Source: Marinobacter profundi (lineage in GTDB: Bacteria; Pseudomonadota; Gammaproteobacteria; Pseudomonadales; Oleiphilaceae). Taken from it: a stretch of 64,000 nt of DNA. Location: the NCBI RefSeq assembly GCF_002744715.1, contig NZ_KZ319371.1, forward strand, positions 290,807-354,806, written 5' to 3'. Made by a program: the position numbers and the translations under genes. Position 1 is the stretch's first letter, and every line of letters begins with the position of its first letter. Of this stretch, positions 39,656 to 49,366 are shown in pieces. The notes beneath the pieces are model-generated. The model saw nothing but the letters and a program-made list of their open reading frames with translations, was not told the DNA's origin and ran no database searches.

Positions 39656-40995
39656 CCCAGCCCCTCCACCAGGTTGCGGAACTGGTCACCCCGGTCCAGG
39701 TAATCCCGGAACATGTCGAAACTGGCGCAAGCCGGTGACAGCAGCACCCGGTCCCCCGCGCGGGCCAGGCCCGCTGCCGTCCTGACGGCTTCCACCATGG
39801 AGCCGGCAAATTCGACCGCTACCCTGTCACCGACAACGCCGGCGATGGTCGGCCCGTCACGTCCAATCAGTACCAAAGCACGACAGTGGTGGGCAACCGG
39901 CTCCGCGAGCGGAGTGAAATCGGCGCCTTTGCCGTCACCACCGGCAATCAGCACGATCCGTCCCTGATCGGTGGCCAGGCTCTCCAGTGCCGCCACGGTG
40001 GCACCGACATTGGTGCCCTTGGAGTCGTTGATGTACTCGACGCCGTTTACCCGGCGCACCAGCTCGCAGCGATGGGGCAACCCCGGGAAGTTCCGCGCCA
40101 CTTCCAGCATGGCGTCCATCGGGAGCCCGGCGGCATAGCCCAGCGCGAGCGCGGCCATTACATTGCTGATGTTGTGGCGACCAATCAGCTGCAATTCCCC
40201 GGCACGGATCAGGTTATCGAAGCCGAAGGTTATCCAGGTGCCGTTATCATCGTCGCGGGTGCTGAAGGTGTCCGGATTGACCCGGTGAAATCCGAAACAC
40301 AGGAAGCGCAGGTTGTCCCGCTTCATCGGGGTACTGAGAGCATCATCGAGATTGACGATGGCATTCTGGCATCCCCGGAAAATACGCTGTTTGGCCTGGA
40401 AATAATCCATCTTGCTGTCGTAACGGTCCATATGGTCGTCACTGACATTCAGCACGGTGGCGGCCAGAGCTCCCAGCTCTTCCGTAGTTTCCAGCTGGAA
40501 GCTCGACAGTTCGAGTACATACAGCTCCGCTCCCCGACCGAGCAACTCCAGCGCCGGGGTACCGATGTTGCCGCCGACAGCGACCTTGCGACCAGCCGCC
40601 GCGGCCATTTCACCCACCAGAGTGGTTACCGTGGTTTTACCGTTGGAGCCGGTAATCGCGATAATTGGTGCATCGGCGGCCTCGGCAAACAGGTCGATAT
40701 CACCACGAATCCTTGCCCCCCGGGCCGCTGCCGCCTGAATGGCCGGCTCGGCGATGGCGATTCCCGGGCTAACTACCAGCTCATTGAAGCCGGCGAACAG
40801 CGCGGGATCGAAATCTCCCAGGTAAACCGGCACATCCGGCCAGCCTGCCCTCAGGGTATCGAGGCCTGGCGGATTGTGGCGACTGTCTGCGACCGCAACG
40901 TCACGGCCCAGCGCGCACAGATAACGCACGCAGGAAAGCCCGGTCTTGCCGAGCCCTACTACCAGTGTGCGACGATCTGATGCGATAACACTCAT
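39652..40995 (-). CDS. murD: UDP-N-acetylmuramoyl-L-alanine--D-glutamate ligase MurD
   Basis: MurD adds D-glutamate to UDP-MurNAc-L-Ala. It has 447 residues: VVGLGKTGLSCVRYL N-terminal Rossmann domain, ATP loop ITGSNGKTTVT, central NVSDDHMDRY and C-terminal LSPACASFDMFRDYLDRG. It lies 16 bp after mraY and overlaps ftsW. Confidence 0.97.
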   Translation of the reverse strand: MSVIASDRRTLVVGLGKTGLSCVRYLCALGRDVAVADSRHNPPGLDTLRAGWPDVPVYLGDFDPALFAGFNELVVSPGIAIAEPAIQAAAARGARIRGDIDLFAEAADAPIIAITGSNGKTTVTTLVGEMAAAAGRKVAVGGNIGTPALELLGRGAELYVLELSSFQLETTEELGALAATVLNVSDDHMDRYDSKMDYFQAKQRIFRGCQNAIVNLDDALSTPMKRDNLRFLCFGFHRVNPDTFSTRDDDNGTWITFGFDNLIRAGELQLIGRHNISNVMAALALGYAAGLPMDAMLEVARNFPGLPHRCELVRRVNGVEYINDSKGTNVGATVAALESLATDQGRIVLIAGGDGKGADFTPLAEPVAHHCRALVLIGRDGPTIAGVVGDRVAVEFAGSMVEAVRTAAGLARAGDRVLLSPACASFDMFRDYLDRGDQFRNLVEGLG

Positions 40996-41011
40996 GACGC
41001 TGCCTTGCTCT

Positions 41012-42097
41012 CTAGCGAATTTTCAACGTAGCCAGCCCGATAAGGACCAGCACAACCGTAACAACCCAGAACCGGACGATAACCCGGGGCTCCGGCCAGC
41101 CTTTCAGCTCAAAATGATGGTGCAGTGGCGCCATCCGGAAAATCCGCCGCCCGGTCAGCCGGTACGAGGCCACCTGCAGGATGACCGAGATGGTTTCCAT
41201 GACGAACACACCGCCCATGATAAAGAGCACGATTTCCTGTCTGACAATCACCGCAACCACACCCAACGCCGCTCCGAGCGCCAGCGCGCCCACGTCGCCC
41301 ATGAAAACTTGGGCCGGATAGGTGTTGAACCACAGGAAGCCGAGTCCGGCACCAACCACGGCGCAGCAAAACACAATCAATTCACCGGTTCCCGGTAGCT
41401 GGGGAATCAGCAGATAATTGGCAAACTGGGCATGGCCCGATGCATAGGCAAAGATCCCCAGTGCGCCCGCGACCATAACGGTGGGCATGATAGCCAGGCC
41501 ATCCAGCCCATCGGTCAGGTTGACCGCGTTGCTGCTCCCCACAATCACGAAATAGCTCAGCAGGATGAACAGGACCGGCCCCAGAGCCAGCGAAACGTTC
41601 TTGAAGAACGGGACAAACAACGAAGTTTCCTGGGGCATCGAGGAACTGTAGAAAAGTGCAATCGCCGCCCCGGCACCAATCAATGACTGCCAGAAATACT
41701 TCCAGCGGGCGGGCAGGCCGCGGGGGTTACGCTCCACCACCTTGCGATAGTCATCCACCCAGCCAACCGCACCGAACAGCAGGGTGACCAGCAGGGTAAT
41801 CCAGACATAGCGGTTGCCGAGATCTGCCCACAACAGGGTGCTCACAGCAATCGCCACGAGAATGAGCGCGCCCCCCATGGTGGGCGTACCGGCCTTGCTG
41901 AGGTGAGTCTGCGGACCATCGTCACGTACCGCCTGACCGATCTGGTACTGGCTGAGCTTGCGGATCATCACCGGACCGATCACCAGCGAAATCACCAGCG
42001 CGGTCAGCACCCCCAGAATGCCCCGCACGGTGAGGTACTGGAATACCGTCAACGAGGGGAAGTAGGTTGCAAGAAGCTCAGTCAGCCAGAGCAGCAT
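41012..42097 (-). CDS. mraY: Phospho-N-acetylmuramoyl-pentapeptide transferase MraY
   Basis: MraY transfers phospho-MurNAc-pentapeptide to undecaprenyl phosphate, forming lipid I. It is a 361-residue integral membrane protein with about ten helices. It has the [18 protein letters not shown] start, WVDDYRKV with Asp pair, [10 protein letters not shown], and [11 protein letters not shown] and [12 protein letters not shown], the metal and substrate loops. The stop of murF and this start share one base (TGATG). Confidence 0.97.
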   Translation of the reverse strand: MLLWLTELLATYFPSLTVFQYLTVRGILGVLTALVISLVIGPVMIRKLSQYQIGQAVRDDGPQTHLSKAGTPTMGGALILVAIAVSTLLWADLGNRYVWITLLVTLLFGAVGWVDDYRKVVERNPRGLPARWKYFWQSLIGAGAAIALFYSSSMPQETSLFVPFFKNVSLALGPVLFILLSYFVIVGSSNAVNLTDGLDGLAIMPTVMVAGALGIFAYASGHAQFANYLLIPQLPGTGELIVFCCAVVGAGLGFLWFNTYPAQVFMGDVGALALGAALGVVAVIVRQEIVLFIMGGVFVMETISVILQVASYRLTGRRIFRMAPLHHHFELKGWPEPRVIVRFWVVTVVLVLIGLATLKIR

Positions 42098-43464
42098 CAG
42101 TTATTCACCTTTTGTGTTATTCCCTCCACCACGCGATCCATGGCGGAACTGCGAGAACCCTTGACCAGCACCACGACCGGCCCCGACAACCCTTTCATCA
42201 GCCGCTCAACGGCCTCATCATGACCGGCACAGGCTTGCGCCTGGGCTCCAAACCCTTCTGCATACCCCTCGCAACCCGGTCCCACCGTCAGCAGCCGGTC
42301 AACGCCGAGGTCGCGGGCAACCTGCCCAACGTCCCGGTGCAACTCAAGGGACTTCGGCCCCAACTCCGCCATGGCACCCAAAACGGCAATGCGCTCACCC
42401 GGCTGTCGCGCCAGAGTGGCCAGCGCCGCTTTCATCGAGGCGGGATTAGCGTTGTAACTGTCATCAATCACGGTCAGTTCGGGACCCAGCGCAAGGAACT
42501 GCAGCCGCCCCTTGACCGACGCGAGGCCCTCAAGCCCCTCCTTCACGGCGCGATCACTGGCACCCAGGCCACGGCTCGCCGCTACCGCCAGCAAGGCATT
42601 GGTCACGTTGTGCGCCCCTTTCAGGGCAAGACCGATGTCGGCAGACCAACCGTTCGGCCCATTGATCCTGAAGCGCTGCTCGTCAGGACCGGAGGTAATC
42701 ACCTCGGCACGATAGTCCGCGTCACTGCCGCTATCGGTGCTGACACTGACCACGTGGCGGGTTCCGGCTCGTTGCAGCCACTGCAAATACGCCGGGTCAT
42801 CCCGGTTAAGCACGACCAGGCCGGTGGCCGGCACCCCGTCAATTATCTCCCCCTTGGCCTGCACGATATTCTCGTAGCTGCCAAAACCTTCGAGGTGCGC
42901 TTCTCCGGCATTGGTAATGATCGCCACATCCGGTCGGGTCATGGCCACGGTGTACGCGATCTCGCCAAGGCCACTGGCCCCCATTTCAATGACGGCGTAG
43001 CGGTGCTTCGGCCCGACCCCGAACAACGTCAGCGGCACTCCGATGTGGTTGTTCAGGTTGCCGCGGGTTGCCAGGGTTTCACCGTCCCGGGACAGGATGG
43101 CCGCGGTCATCTCCTTGACGGTGGTCTTGCCACTGCTGCCGGTAATGGCGACAAAACCGGCCCGGCTTTCATCCCGGTTGGCGGCCGCCAGCCGGCCCAG
43201 AGCGACCAGGGTATCTGCGACCAGGATCTGGGGCAGGTCCACCGTGCTGTCAACGGTATCCACTACCGCACCCGCAGCCCCCGCCGCCGCTGCCTGGGCA
43301 AGAAAACGATGGCCGTCAAAATTATCGCCCTTGAGCGCAACAAACAGCTGCCCCGGGCCGATCGCCCGGGTGTCGGTGCTCACCCCGGTATAGCATGCGT
43401 CCAGCTCCGGCGCCGGCACGTCCAGCACCCGGGCCGCGTCGGCCAGAGAGAAAGCCCGCATCAT
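42097..43464 (-). CDS. murF: UDP-MurNAc-tripeptide--D-Ala-D-Ala ligase MurF
   Basis: MurF adds the D-Ala-D-Ala made by Ddl, completing the pentapeptide. It has 455 residues, with ATP loop [25 protein letters not shown] and the C-terminal [13 protein letters not shown]. It is coupled by ATGA overlap to murE and by one base to mraY. Confidence 0.97.
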   Translation of the reverse strand: MMRAFSLADAARVLDVPAPELDACYTGVSTDTRAIGPGQLFVALKGDNFDGHRFLAQAAAAGAAGAVVDTVDSTVDLPQILVADTLVALGRLAAANRDESRAGFVAITGSSGKTTVKEMTAAILSRDGETLATRGNLNNHIGVPLTLFGVGPKHRYAVIEMGASGLGEIAYTVAMTRPDVAIITNAGEAHLEGFGSYENIVQAKGEIIDGVPATGLVVLNRDDPAYLQWLQRAGTRHVVSVSTDSGSDADYRAEVITSGPDEQRFRINGPNGWSADIGLALKGAHNVTNALLAVAASRGLGASDRAVKEGLEGLASVKGRLQFLALGPELTVIDDSYNANPASMKAALATLARQPGERIAVLGAMAELGPKSLELHRDVGQVARDLGVDRLLTVGPGCEGYAEGFGAQAQACAGHDEAVERLMKGLSGPVVVLVKGSRSSAMDRVVEGITQKVNN

Positions 43465-44945
43465 GCCACACCGCCATTCAGGGACAGCACACCGCGGACC
43501 TGCTCGGCATCGCTGAACGGCGTACGCTGGCCGCCGGATTCCTGCCAGGCTTCGTGCCCTTTGCCGGCAATCAGCACCACATCACCGGCCGCAGCAAGAC
43601 TCACCGCAGTGCGAATGGCTTCGGCACGGTCATGGATGACACGTACCGCTGCCGGCCTTTCAAACCCGGCCAGGATCTCGTCCGCGATGACGGCAGGATC
43701 CTCGCTGCGGGGATTGTCATCGGTGACAATCACCAGGTCAGCACCTTTTTCCGCTTCCCTCGCCATCTCCGGACGCTTGCCGCGATCCCGGTCACCGCCA
43801 CAGCCGAACACACAGATCAGACGGCCGGAAGTGTGAGGGCGCAAGGCCGCCAGTGCATTGGCCAGGGCGTCTGCGGTATGGGCATAGTCCACCACGACCT
43901 GGGCACCACTGGCGCCCGAATAGGTTTCAAGCCGGCCAGGAGGCGGCGACAACCGGGCCACTGCCGTACGCACACGCTCGACCGGCACGCCAAGGCTCAG
44001 TACCGCACCCATTGCCGCCAGCAGGTTGCTGACATTGAAGCTGCCGAGCAGTGGCGCGGATATCGCAAAACTTCCCCATGCACCGTCAATTGTGGCGTCA
44101 AAGCCGAGGGCCGACGGCTCATAGTTCGTCAGCCACAGTTCAGTCTGCGACTCATGCAGGCTGTAACGCACCAGATCGCACTGACCCTGCAACTGTTCCG
44201 CCAGCTGACGGCCGAACGGGTCGTCGAAGTTGAGGACGGCAAAGTGCAGCTCCTCCCGCTCGAACAGGCGGGCCTTGGCGGCGCCGTACGCTTCCATCGA
44301 CCCGTGGTAATCGAGATGATCCCGGGTCAGGTTGGTAAACACCGCCCCGGTCATCAGCAGACCATCTGTCCGGCCCTGATCGAGCGCATGGGAAGAAACT
44401 TCCATGGCCGCCGCGCGACCGCCCTGGGCCTGGACCTGGGCCAGCACCCGATTAACCTGCACCACATCCGGAGTGGTGTGGGTGGCCGGCTGCAAACCGC
44501 CAGGCATGCCGTAGCCAATAGTGCCAATGACGCCGCAGGGCGTTCCGGTTTCCTGCAGCAGCTGGGCAATATACTGGGTAACCGACGTTTTGCCGTTGGT
44601 CCCGGTGACACCAATCAGCCGCAGGCGCTGCGACGGGTGCTCGAAAAAGCGCGCAGCAATGCGGCCGAGCCGACCACGCAGGTCCGGCACCGGCACGATA
44701 AGGGCGCCATGTCGCTCACTGCACTGAGCCATCTCCGCTGCCTCCAGGAGGACTACGGTTGCGCCGCGCCTGATCGCCTCATCCACATAGTGGTCGGCCG
44801 ATGTCGTCGCGCCGGCCATTGCCACGAAGGCGTCCCCGGCACGGACTTCACGGCTGTCCGTTCGCAATCCGTGGATGGTCACATCGAAGACGGAAGGCAC
44901 CGCCACAATGCCCTGTAACAGCGTACTGAGTGATGCGATAGACAT
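43461..44945 (-). CDS. murE: UDP-MurNAc-L-Ala-D-Glu--meso-diaminopimelate ligase MurE
   Basis: MurE adds the third residue of the stem peptide. It has 494 residues from ATG 44945. The DNPR motif (VTDDNPRSEDP) is the signature for meso-diaminopimelate rather than lysine, consistent with a Gram-negative wall. The ATP loop is VTGTNGKTSVTQY. The start is 4 bp after the ftsI stop. Confidence 0.97.
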   Translation of the reverse strand: MSIASLSTLLQGIVAVPSVFDVTIHGLRTDSREVRAGDAFVAMAGATTSADHYVDEAIRRGATVVLLEAAEMAQCSERHGALIVPVPDLRGRLGRIAARFFEHPSQRLRLIGVTGTNGKTSVTQYIAQLLQETGTPCGVIGTIGYGMPGGLQPATHTTPDVVQVNRVLAQVQAQGGRAAAMEVSSHALDQGRTDGLLMTGAVFTNLTRDHLDYHGSMEAYGAAKARLFEREELHFAVLNFDDPFGRQLAEQLQGQCDLVRYSLHESQTELWLTNYEPSALGFDATIDGAWGSFAISAPLLGSFNVSNLLAAMGAVLSLGVPVERVRTAVARLSPPPGRLETYSGASGAQVVVDYAHTADALANALAALRPHTSGRLICVFGCGGDRDRGKRPEMAREAEKGADLVIVTDDNPRSEDPAVIADEILAGFERPAAVRVIHDRAEAIRTAVSLAAAGDVVLIAGKGHEAWQESGGQRTPFSDAEQVRGVLSLNGGVA

Positions 44946-44949
44946 AGTC

Positions 44950-46698
44950 CTAACCTCGCTCACCGGTTGTTGCCGGACCACTCGACACTTTGCCGAGTTC
45001 CAGTTCAGGCTTTACATTCAGCAGCCGCAGGGCATCACTCATCACGCGGGCAAATACCGGAGCGGCAACTTCGCCACCGTAGTATTCACCGGACTGAGGC
45101 GCATCCACGGCCACTACCGTTACAATCCTTGGGTTATCAATAGGTGCCATACCGGCAAAAATCGCTTTGTACTCACTGTCCTGGTAGCCGCTGCGGCCGA
45201 CCAGGTGCACAGTTCCGGTTTTGCCACCCGCCGAGTAAAAGCCCGGTCTGGCCCGCTTGCCAGTTCCGTTTTCAACCACTTCCCGAAGCATTTCCCGCAC
45301 CTGATAACTGACTTTTTCGGACAACACCCGCTCCCCGGCAGGCGGGGCATCCTGGCGCAACAGGCTGACCGGGTAACGGATACCACCGTTGGCGATGACC
45401 ATGTAAGCCTGGGCCAGCTGCAAGGCGTTCACGCTCAACCCGTAACCGTAAGACAAAGTGGCTTCTTCCACCGGCCGCCAGCGCGGCGGCGATGGCAGGA
45501 CACCCACGGCTTCACCCGGAAAACCAATACCCGTTGCCTGACCAAGGCCAACCCGGTAATACAGATCCCGGATCAGGTCACCACCCAGCTCATTGGCGAT
45601 ATCACTCATGCCGACGTTGCTGGATTTGGCAATGATATCGGTCATCGTCAGCACACCGTGATTACGGGTGTCACGGATAGTAAAACGACCAAAGCGCCGG
45701 TACCCCGGCGCTGTATCAATGGTGCTCTCAAGCCTGAACTTTCCCGATTCCAGTGCCGCGGCCATGGCAACCGGTTTCATGGTTGACCCGGGCTCGAACA
45801 GATCGGTTATGGCCTTGTTCCGCAGCCGGTCCGAGCTGAGCTGGCGGCGGTCATTGGGGTTATAGGACCCCTGGTTGACCATCGCGAGCACTTCGCCCGT
45901 GTCCACATCAAGCATCACCAGGGTACCGCCGCGTGCATTATGGGCACTGACCACCGCCTTCAACTCGCGGTATGCGAGATATTGGAGCCGCAGATCAATA
46001 CTCAGAGCCAGATTGCGGCCCGGACTGGCATCGCGAATCAGCGTCAGATCCTTGATGACCCGACCACGATTGTCCTTGAGCACCCGCTTGCTGCCGGTCT
46101 CGCCGCTGAGCCACTCGTTGTAGGAAAGCTCGATACCCTCCTGGCCCGCTTCGTCGATGTCGGTGAAGCCAACCACATGGGCGGTCACCTCACCCGCGGG
46201 ATAATACCTGCGGTATTCCCGACGGCTGTATATGCCGGGAATATCAAGTGCCAGGACTTCCCGGGCCAGGCTCGGCTGGATCTTGCGCCGGAGGAAAATA
46301 AACTCGCGCGCGGCATACTGGCGCAAGCGCTCACGAAGCGTTGCCTCATTAAAGCCCAGCAGCCGAGCTGCATTGGTCAGTCGCGGGTCTTCGGGATCCA
46401 TCTCGGACGGGTTGGCCCAGACCGTCTGGACCGGCGTACTTACGGCCAGCGATTCGCCGTGGCGATCCGTGAGCATGCCGCGGTGAGCGTCAATGGTTTC
46501 AACGCGGATGGTGCGGACATCGCCCTGTTCACGCAGGAACTCCTGATCAATGACATGGAGATCCACCAACCGCCACGCCAACACCCCCGTAACCAGCAGA
46601 AACACACCCAGCACAGAGCCGAACCGCCAGGCCTTAAGCCCGGCAGCGATCCGCTGCAACCCTGACTGCTTCTGTCCCTGACCCGGCAATTTAGCCAC
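44950..46698 (-). CDS. ftsI: Division transpeptidase FtsI (PBP3)
   Basis: FtsI cross-links septal peptidoglycan. It has 582 residues with one N-terminal membrane helix (VLGVFLLVTGVLAWRLVDL), a pedestal domain (RGMLTDRHGESLAVSTPV) and a transpeptidase domain with the active-site motif STMK in FEPGSTMKPVA, SSN (AKSSNVGMS) and KTG (AGGKTGTVHL). It starts with GTG at 46698 behind a weak ribosome binding site. It follows ftsL by 24 bp. Confidence 0.96.
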   Translation of the reverse strand: MAKLPGQGQKQSGLQRIAAGLKAWRFGSVLGVFLLVTGVLAWRLVDLHVIDQEFLREQGDVRTIRVETIDAHRGMLTDRHGESLAVSTPVQTVWANPSEMDPEDPRLTNAARLLGFNEATLRERLRQYAAREFIFLRRKIQPSLAREVLALDIPGIYSRREYRRYYPAGEVTAHVVGFTDIDEAGQEGIELSYNEWLSGETGSKRVLKDNRGRVIKDLTLIRDASPGRNLALSIDLRLQYLAYRELKAVVSAHNARGGTLVMLDVDTGEVLAMVNQGSYNPNDRRQLSSDRLRNKAITDLFEPGSTMKPVAMAAALESGKFRLESTIDTAPGYRRFGRFTIRDTRNHGVLTMTDIIAKSSNVGMSDIANELGGDLIRDLYYRVGLGQATGIGFPGEAVGVLPSPPRWRPVEEATLSYGYGLSVNALQLAQAYMVIANGGIRYPVSLLRQDAPPAGERVLSEKVSYQVREMLREVVENGTGKRARPGFYSAGGKTGTVHLVGRSGYQDSEYKAIFAGMAPIDNPRIVTVVAVDAPQSGEYYGGEVAAPVFARVMSDALRLLNVKPELELGKVSSGPATTGERG

Positions 46699-46722
46699 CT
46701 GTTACGGATTGTTGTTATCTGT

Positions 46723-47127
46723 TCAGTTGGTTCCGGCTACCGTTCCCGGCACCAGCACGATACTGTCCTTTCCTGGCACGACCATTCCCAGCTGACCTGC
46801 AGCCTGCTGTTCTATCCGTCCATGGGCGCTCAATGCGCTTTGCTCGAGCAGCAACTGGCTCCATTCCCGTTGATAACCATCCCGTTCTGCATGCAGCCCA
46901 GACAGAGTGTTGAACAGCGCACGATTGTCATGCGCCGCAACGACCACGCCCACGGCAGACGCTATCAGCAGCAAGGCGAGAGCCATAGTGATGACCACAT
47001 GCCGCTGCCCCAGCCCGGCAAAGATGGTGCGCGACAACTGCAGGCCGCTGACCACACCTTCCCGTACGGTCTGCCGGCTCAGTACGGCCGAGGTCCTGGC
47101 CGGTTTCTCAATGGTTACCGCGCCCAC
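46723..47127 (-). CDS. ftsL: Cell division protein FtsL
   Basis: FtsL is the small bitopic partner of FtsB and FtsQ that activates FtsWI. It has 134 residues: cytoplasmic tail, one membrane helix (VVITMALALLLIASAVGVVV) and a leucine-zipper-like periplasmic coil (RALFNTLSGLHAERDGYQRE). The GTG at 47127 has GGAGG 9 nt upstream; a TTG two codons earlier sits too close to that site. The N-terminal tail is longer than in E. coli. Confidence 0.9.
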   Translation of the reverse strand: MGAVTIEKPARTSAVLSRQTVREGVVSGLQLSRTIFAGLGQRHVVITMALALLLIASAVGVVVAAHDNRALFNTLSGLHAERDGYQREWSQLLLEQSALSAHGRIEQQAAGQLGMVVPGKDSIVLVPGTVAGTN

Positions 47128-47129
47128 GC

Positions 47130-48113
47130 TCAAACTCCTCCTTTTGATCCGGACCGATCTTTGCGGCGTTCAAGAACACGCATCACCGCACTCCGGGACC
47201 GGATGTTGTCACTGACTTCCCCGGTATCGGCCTTGATGGCCTTGCCTACCAGGGCAAATTCCGAAGCCTGCTGCTCCGCCGTCACCGGCAGCCCCCGCGG
47301 CAATTGCGGCCCCCTCGCCAGGTCCCGCATGAAGCGTTTGACAATGCGATCTTCCAGCGAGTGAAAGCTGATCACGACCAGCCGGCCACCGGGCAGCAGA
47401 TTATTGACGGCAGCCTCAAGCCCGGCTTCAAGATCCTCGAGTTCACGATTGATAAAGATCCGGATCGCCTGGAAGGTCCGGGTTGCCGGATGCTTGTGCT
47501 TTTCTTTTTTCGGGACCGCTGCCGCGACCAGCTCAGCCAGCTCCCGGGTCGTGGCAAGTGGTGCTTCCTGGCGCTGCTCAACCACCCGCCGCGCAATACG
47601 GCGGGAGAACCGCTCCTCGCCGTATCGCCAGATGACATCAGCGATTTCCTGTTCGCCGGCTGTTGCCAGCCATTCCGCTGCACTGGGCGCCTGCTGCGGA
47701 TTCATCCGCATATCCAGCGGACCCTGACGCATGAAACTGAATCCACGACTCGCATCGTCCAGCTGCGGTGAGGACACACCGAGATCCAGCAGCACCCCGT
47801 TAACCCCATGCCAGCCCTGCTCGCTCGCCGCCTTCTCCAGCTCCGCAAAGGAACCGTGGAACAGTGCAAAGCGGGCGTCGTCCGCGGCCAGCTCGCCGGC
47901 AAAGCGGATCGCCTCCGGATCTTTGTCGATACCAAGCAGGCGACCTTCAGGGCCGAGCCGATCGAGAATCAGCCGGCTATGGCCACCGCGTCCGAAGGTA
48001 CCATCGATGTAGCGGCCATCCGGATCATTAACCAGATAATCAACCGCCGAATCCAGGAGAACCGAACGGTGCAGTGCCTGACCGCCTTTCTCCTGACCAG
48101 TTCCGGAGGTCAT
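47130..48113 (-). CDS. rsmH: 16S rRNA (cytosine-1402-N4) methyltransferase RsmH
   Basis: RsmH methylates N4 of C1402 in the 16S rRNA P site; its partner RsmI (2'-O of the same base) is encoded about 1.3 kb upstream. It has 327 residues, with [13 protein letters not shown], the SAM loop [33 protein letters not shown] and [15 protein letters not shown]. It overlaps mraZ by 4 bp (ATGA). Confidence 0.97.
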   Translation of the reverse strand: MTSGTGQEKGGQALHRSVLLDSAVDYLVNDPDGRYIDGTFGRGGHSRLILDRLGPEGRLLGIDKDPEAIRFAGELAADDARFALFHGSFAELEKAASEQGWHGVNGVLLDLGVSSPQLDDASRGFSFMRQGPLDMRMNPQQAPSAAEWLATAGEQEIADVIWRYGEERFSRRIARRVVEQRQEAPLATTRELAELVAAAVPKKEKHKHPATRTFQAIRIFINRELEDLEAGLEAAVNNLLPGGRLVVISFHSLEDRIVKRFMRDLARGPQLPRGLPVTAEQQASEFALVGKAIKADTGEVSDNIRSRSAVMRVLERRKDRSGSKGGV

Positions 48114-48562
48114 AGGGACAGCGCCTCCATGGCCGCCGGCATTTCGTCCTCATCCGAGGATTCATCCAGCCAGGCGAACCAGCGCTCTTCGCTCCAGAGC
48201 TCCAGCTTTTTGCCCTGCCCAATCAACATCAGTTTTTTCTCCAGCCGCGCATAGCTGCGCAGGGTTGGTGGCACCAGGATACGGCCTGCCGAGTCAAGCT
48301 CCAGCGGAGTGGCGTGACCAAGCAGCAACCGCTGCAACCTGCGCGCAGCCTTGTTCATATTGGGAAGGGCTTCAATCTGAGGACGCAGGGCCTCCCACTG
48401 GGGCTCCGGATACATCAGCAGGCAACGCTCCTCATCAGCATTGGCCGTCAGTACAATGCGACCGCCACACACATGCGCGAGTTCCTCACGCACGCGGGCG
48501 GGGATCGCCAGGCGACCCTTCGCATCCATATTGATGGCATGACTGCCAAGAAAGTTGCTCAT
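48110..48562 (-). CDS. mraZ: Transcriptional regulator MraZ
   Basis: MraZ is the AbrB-like ring-forming DNA-binding protein that represses its own dcw operon in E. coli. It has 150 residues with two DxxxR-type motifs, [14 protein letters not shown] and [14 protein letters not shown], one per half, which contact DNA. It is first of the operon; four GTGG repeats lie 110-145 bp upstream. The C-terminus is acidic ([14 protein letters not shown]). Confidence 0.97.
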   Translation of the reverse strand: MSNFLGSHAINMDAKGRLAIPARVREELAHVCGGRIVLTANADEERCLLMYPEPQWEALRPQIEALPNMNKAARRLQRLLLGHATPLELDSAGRILVPPTLRSYARLEKKLMLIGQGKKLELWSEERWFAWLDESSDEDEMPAAMEALSL

Positions 48563-48672
48563 TCGCGCCGACTCTCGGGCTTACGCCCCGGATATTTGGC
48601 CCATTTGCTGGCACCCGATCCCTGGTGAAACGGTGAACTGGCGCCAAAAACCCACCTCAACGCACAAATCCA

Positions 48673-48706
48673 CCACCAAAAACCACAAGTAACCACTTTT
48701 TCCCAC
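48673..48706 (-). promoter_or_regulatory. Putative MraZ operator: four GTGG repeats at exact 10-bp spacing
   Basis: On the minus strand GTGG recurs at 48706, 48696, 48686 and 48676 (reading leftwards), each followed by 6 variable bases. Known MraZ boxes are TGGG/GTGG-type direct repeats at 10-bp intervals in the mraZ promoter. The array begins next to the predicted start of transcription. Extra unphased GTGG copies lie at 48670 and 48652. Confidence 0.85.
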
Positions 48707-48714
48707 TTCTGCAC

Positions 48715-48743
48715 ACTATAGAAACACACCTGCCACAATGCAA
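48715..48743 (-). promoter_or_regulatory. mraZ: mraZ (dcw) promoter
   Basis: On the minus strand, -35 TTGCAT (48738-48743) and -10 TATAGT (48715-48720) are separated by exactly 17 bp. Transcription is predicted from about 48708, giving a 145-nt leader whose first 35 nt are the GTGG repeat array. Confidence 0.8.
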
Positions 48744-48904
48744 GCGCCGCCAACAGCGTCGTACCAGCAAAAGTTTCTTTTAAGACAATGAGTTACAGGC
48801 TTCGACGGAGAGAAAACCGAAGATTACAGATAAGAAAAACTTGAAAATCAAAGACATGAATTCAAATTCGGAGGGAAAAAATGAACTATAAGATTATTTG
48901 GCTA
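48744..48904. other. AT-rich intergenic stretch between mra promoter and rnpB terminator
   Basis: This part of the 390-bp mraZ-rnpB gap is much more AT-rich than its surroundings. It holds two tiny frames: a plus-strand 8-codon frame at 48881 (MNYKIIWL) with GGAGGG 6 nt upstream, and a minus-strand 25-codon frame, 48780-48857, encoding a hydrophobic peptide (MSLIFKFFLSVIFGFL) without a ribosome binding site. Neither is convincing alone. UP-element-like A/T tracts for the strong promoter are an equally good explanation. Confidence 0.4.
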
Positions 48905-48935
48905 TAAAGCTGATGCCGTCAGAACGATCGGCATC
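48905..48935 (-). terminator. Probable terminator after RNase P RNA
   Basis: On the minus strand GATGCCG / CGGCATC form a 7-bp stem with a 10-nt loop, followed by AGCTTTATA. It is preceded, right after the mature RNA, by TCCTTTTCCCTTTTTG, which could also release polymerase. Confidence 0.55.
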
Positions 48936-48952
48936 ACAAAAAGGGAAAAGGA

Positions 48953-49298
48953 GAGCTCGCCGGTAAGCCGGGTTCTGTCGTGGACAGTCATTCATCTAGG
49001 ACCTGCGTCACCACAGGCCTCAAGCAACCTACCCGAATCCAGCGCGGGCCACGCCATTGGATTCCTATTTGGTCTTGCTCCAGGTGGGGTTTACCATCGC
49101 CGTGGACTGTTACCAGCCACGCGGTGCGCTCTTACCGCACCATTTCACCCTTACCGGTGCCCGGAGGCACTTAGGCGGTATACTTTCTGTTGCACTTTCC
49201 GTCGGCTCGCGCCGCCCAGGCGTTACCTGGCACCTTGCCCTGCGGAGCCCGGACTTTCCTCCCCCGATCGAAACCGGCGGCGACTGTCTGGCGAGCTC
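48953..49298 (-). ncRNA. rnpB: RNase P RNA, bacterial class A
   Basis: About 346 nt on the minus strand match the E. coli M1 RNA framework. The 5' GAGCUCGCC pairs with 3' GGCGAGCUC (P1). Inside are GGAGGAAAGUCCGGGCUCC, GGUGCCAGGUAACGCCUGG, AGUGCAACAGAAAG, GGUAAGGGUGAAA, GGUGCGGUAAGAGCGCACCG, GGAGCAAGACCAAAUAGG and CUAGAUGAAUGACUGUCC then ACGACAGAACCCGGCUUA. It is the catalytic RNA maturing tRNA 5' ends. Its place between mraZ and rsmI is the same as in pseudomonads. Confidence 0.98.
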
Positions 49299-49305
49299 AG
49301 GCGAG

Positions 49306-49334
49306 ACGATACGCGGGTGCCCGCCCGCGCGCAA
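49306..49334 (-). promoter_or_regulatory. rnpB: rnpB promoter
   Basis: On the minus strand, -35 TTGCGC (49329-49334) and -10 TATCGT (49306-49311) are 17 bp apart and end 8 bp before the RNA's 5' end. The C/G-rich discriminator (CTCGCCTG) is typical of stable RNA promoters under stringent control. Confidence 0.7.
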
Positions 49335-49366
49335 GACAATTTGCCCCGCGCGCGGAAGATCCACGA

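Noticed and set aside
42067..43836. 589-codon open frame on the plus strand
   Set aside because: It lies opposite murF and murE, has no recognisable domain and a composition typical of a frame shadow.
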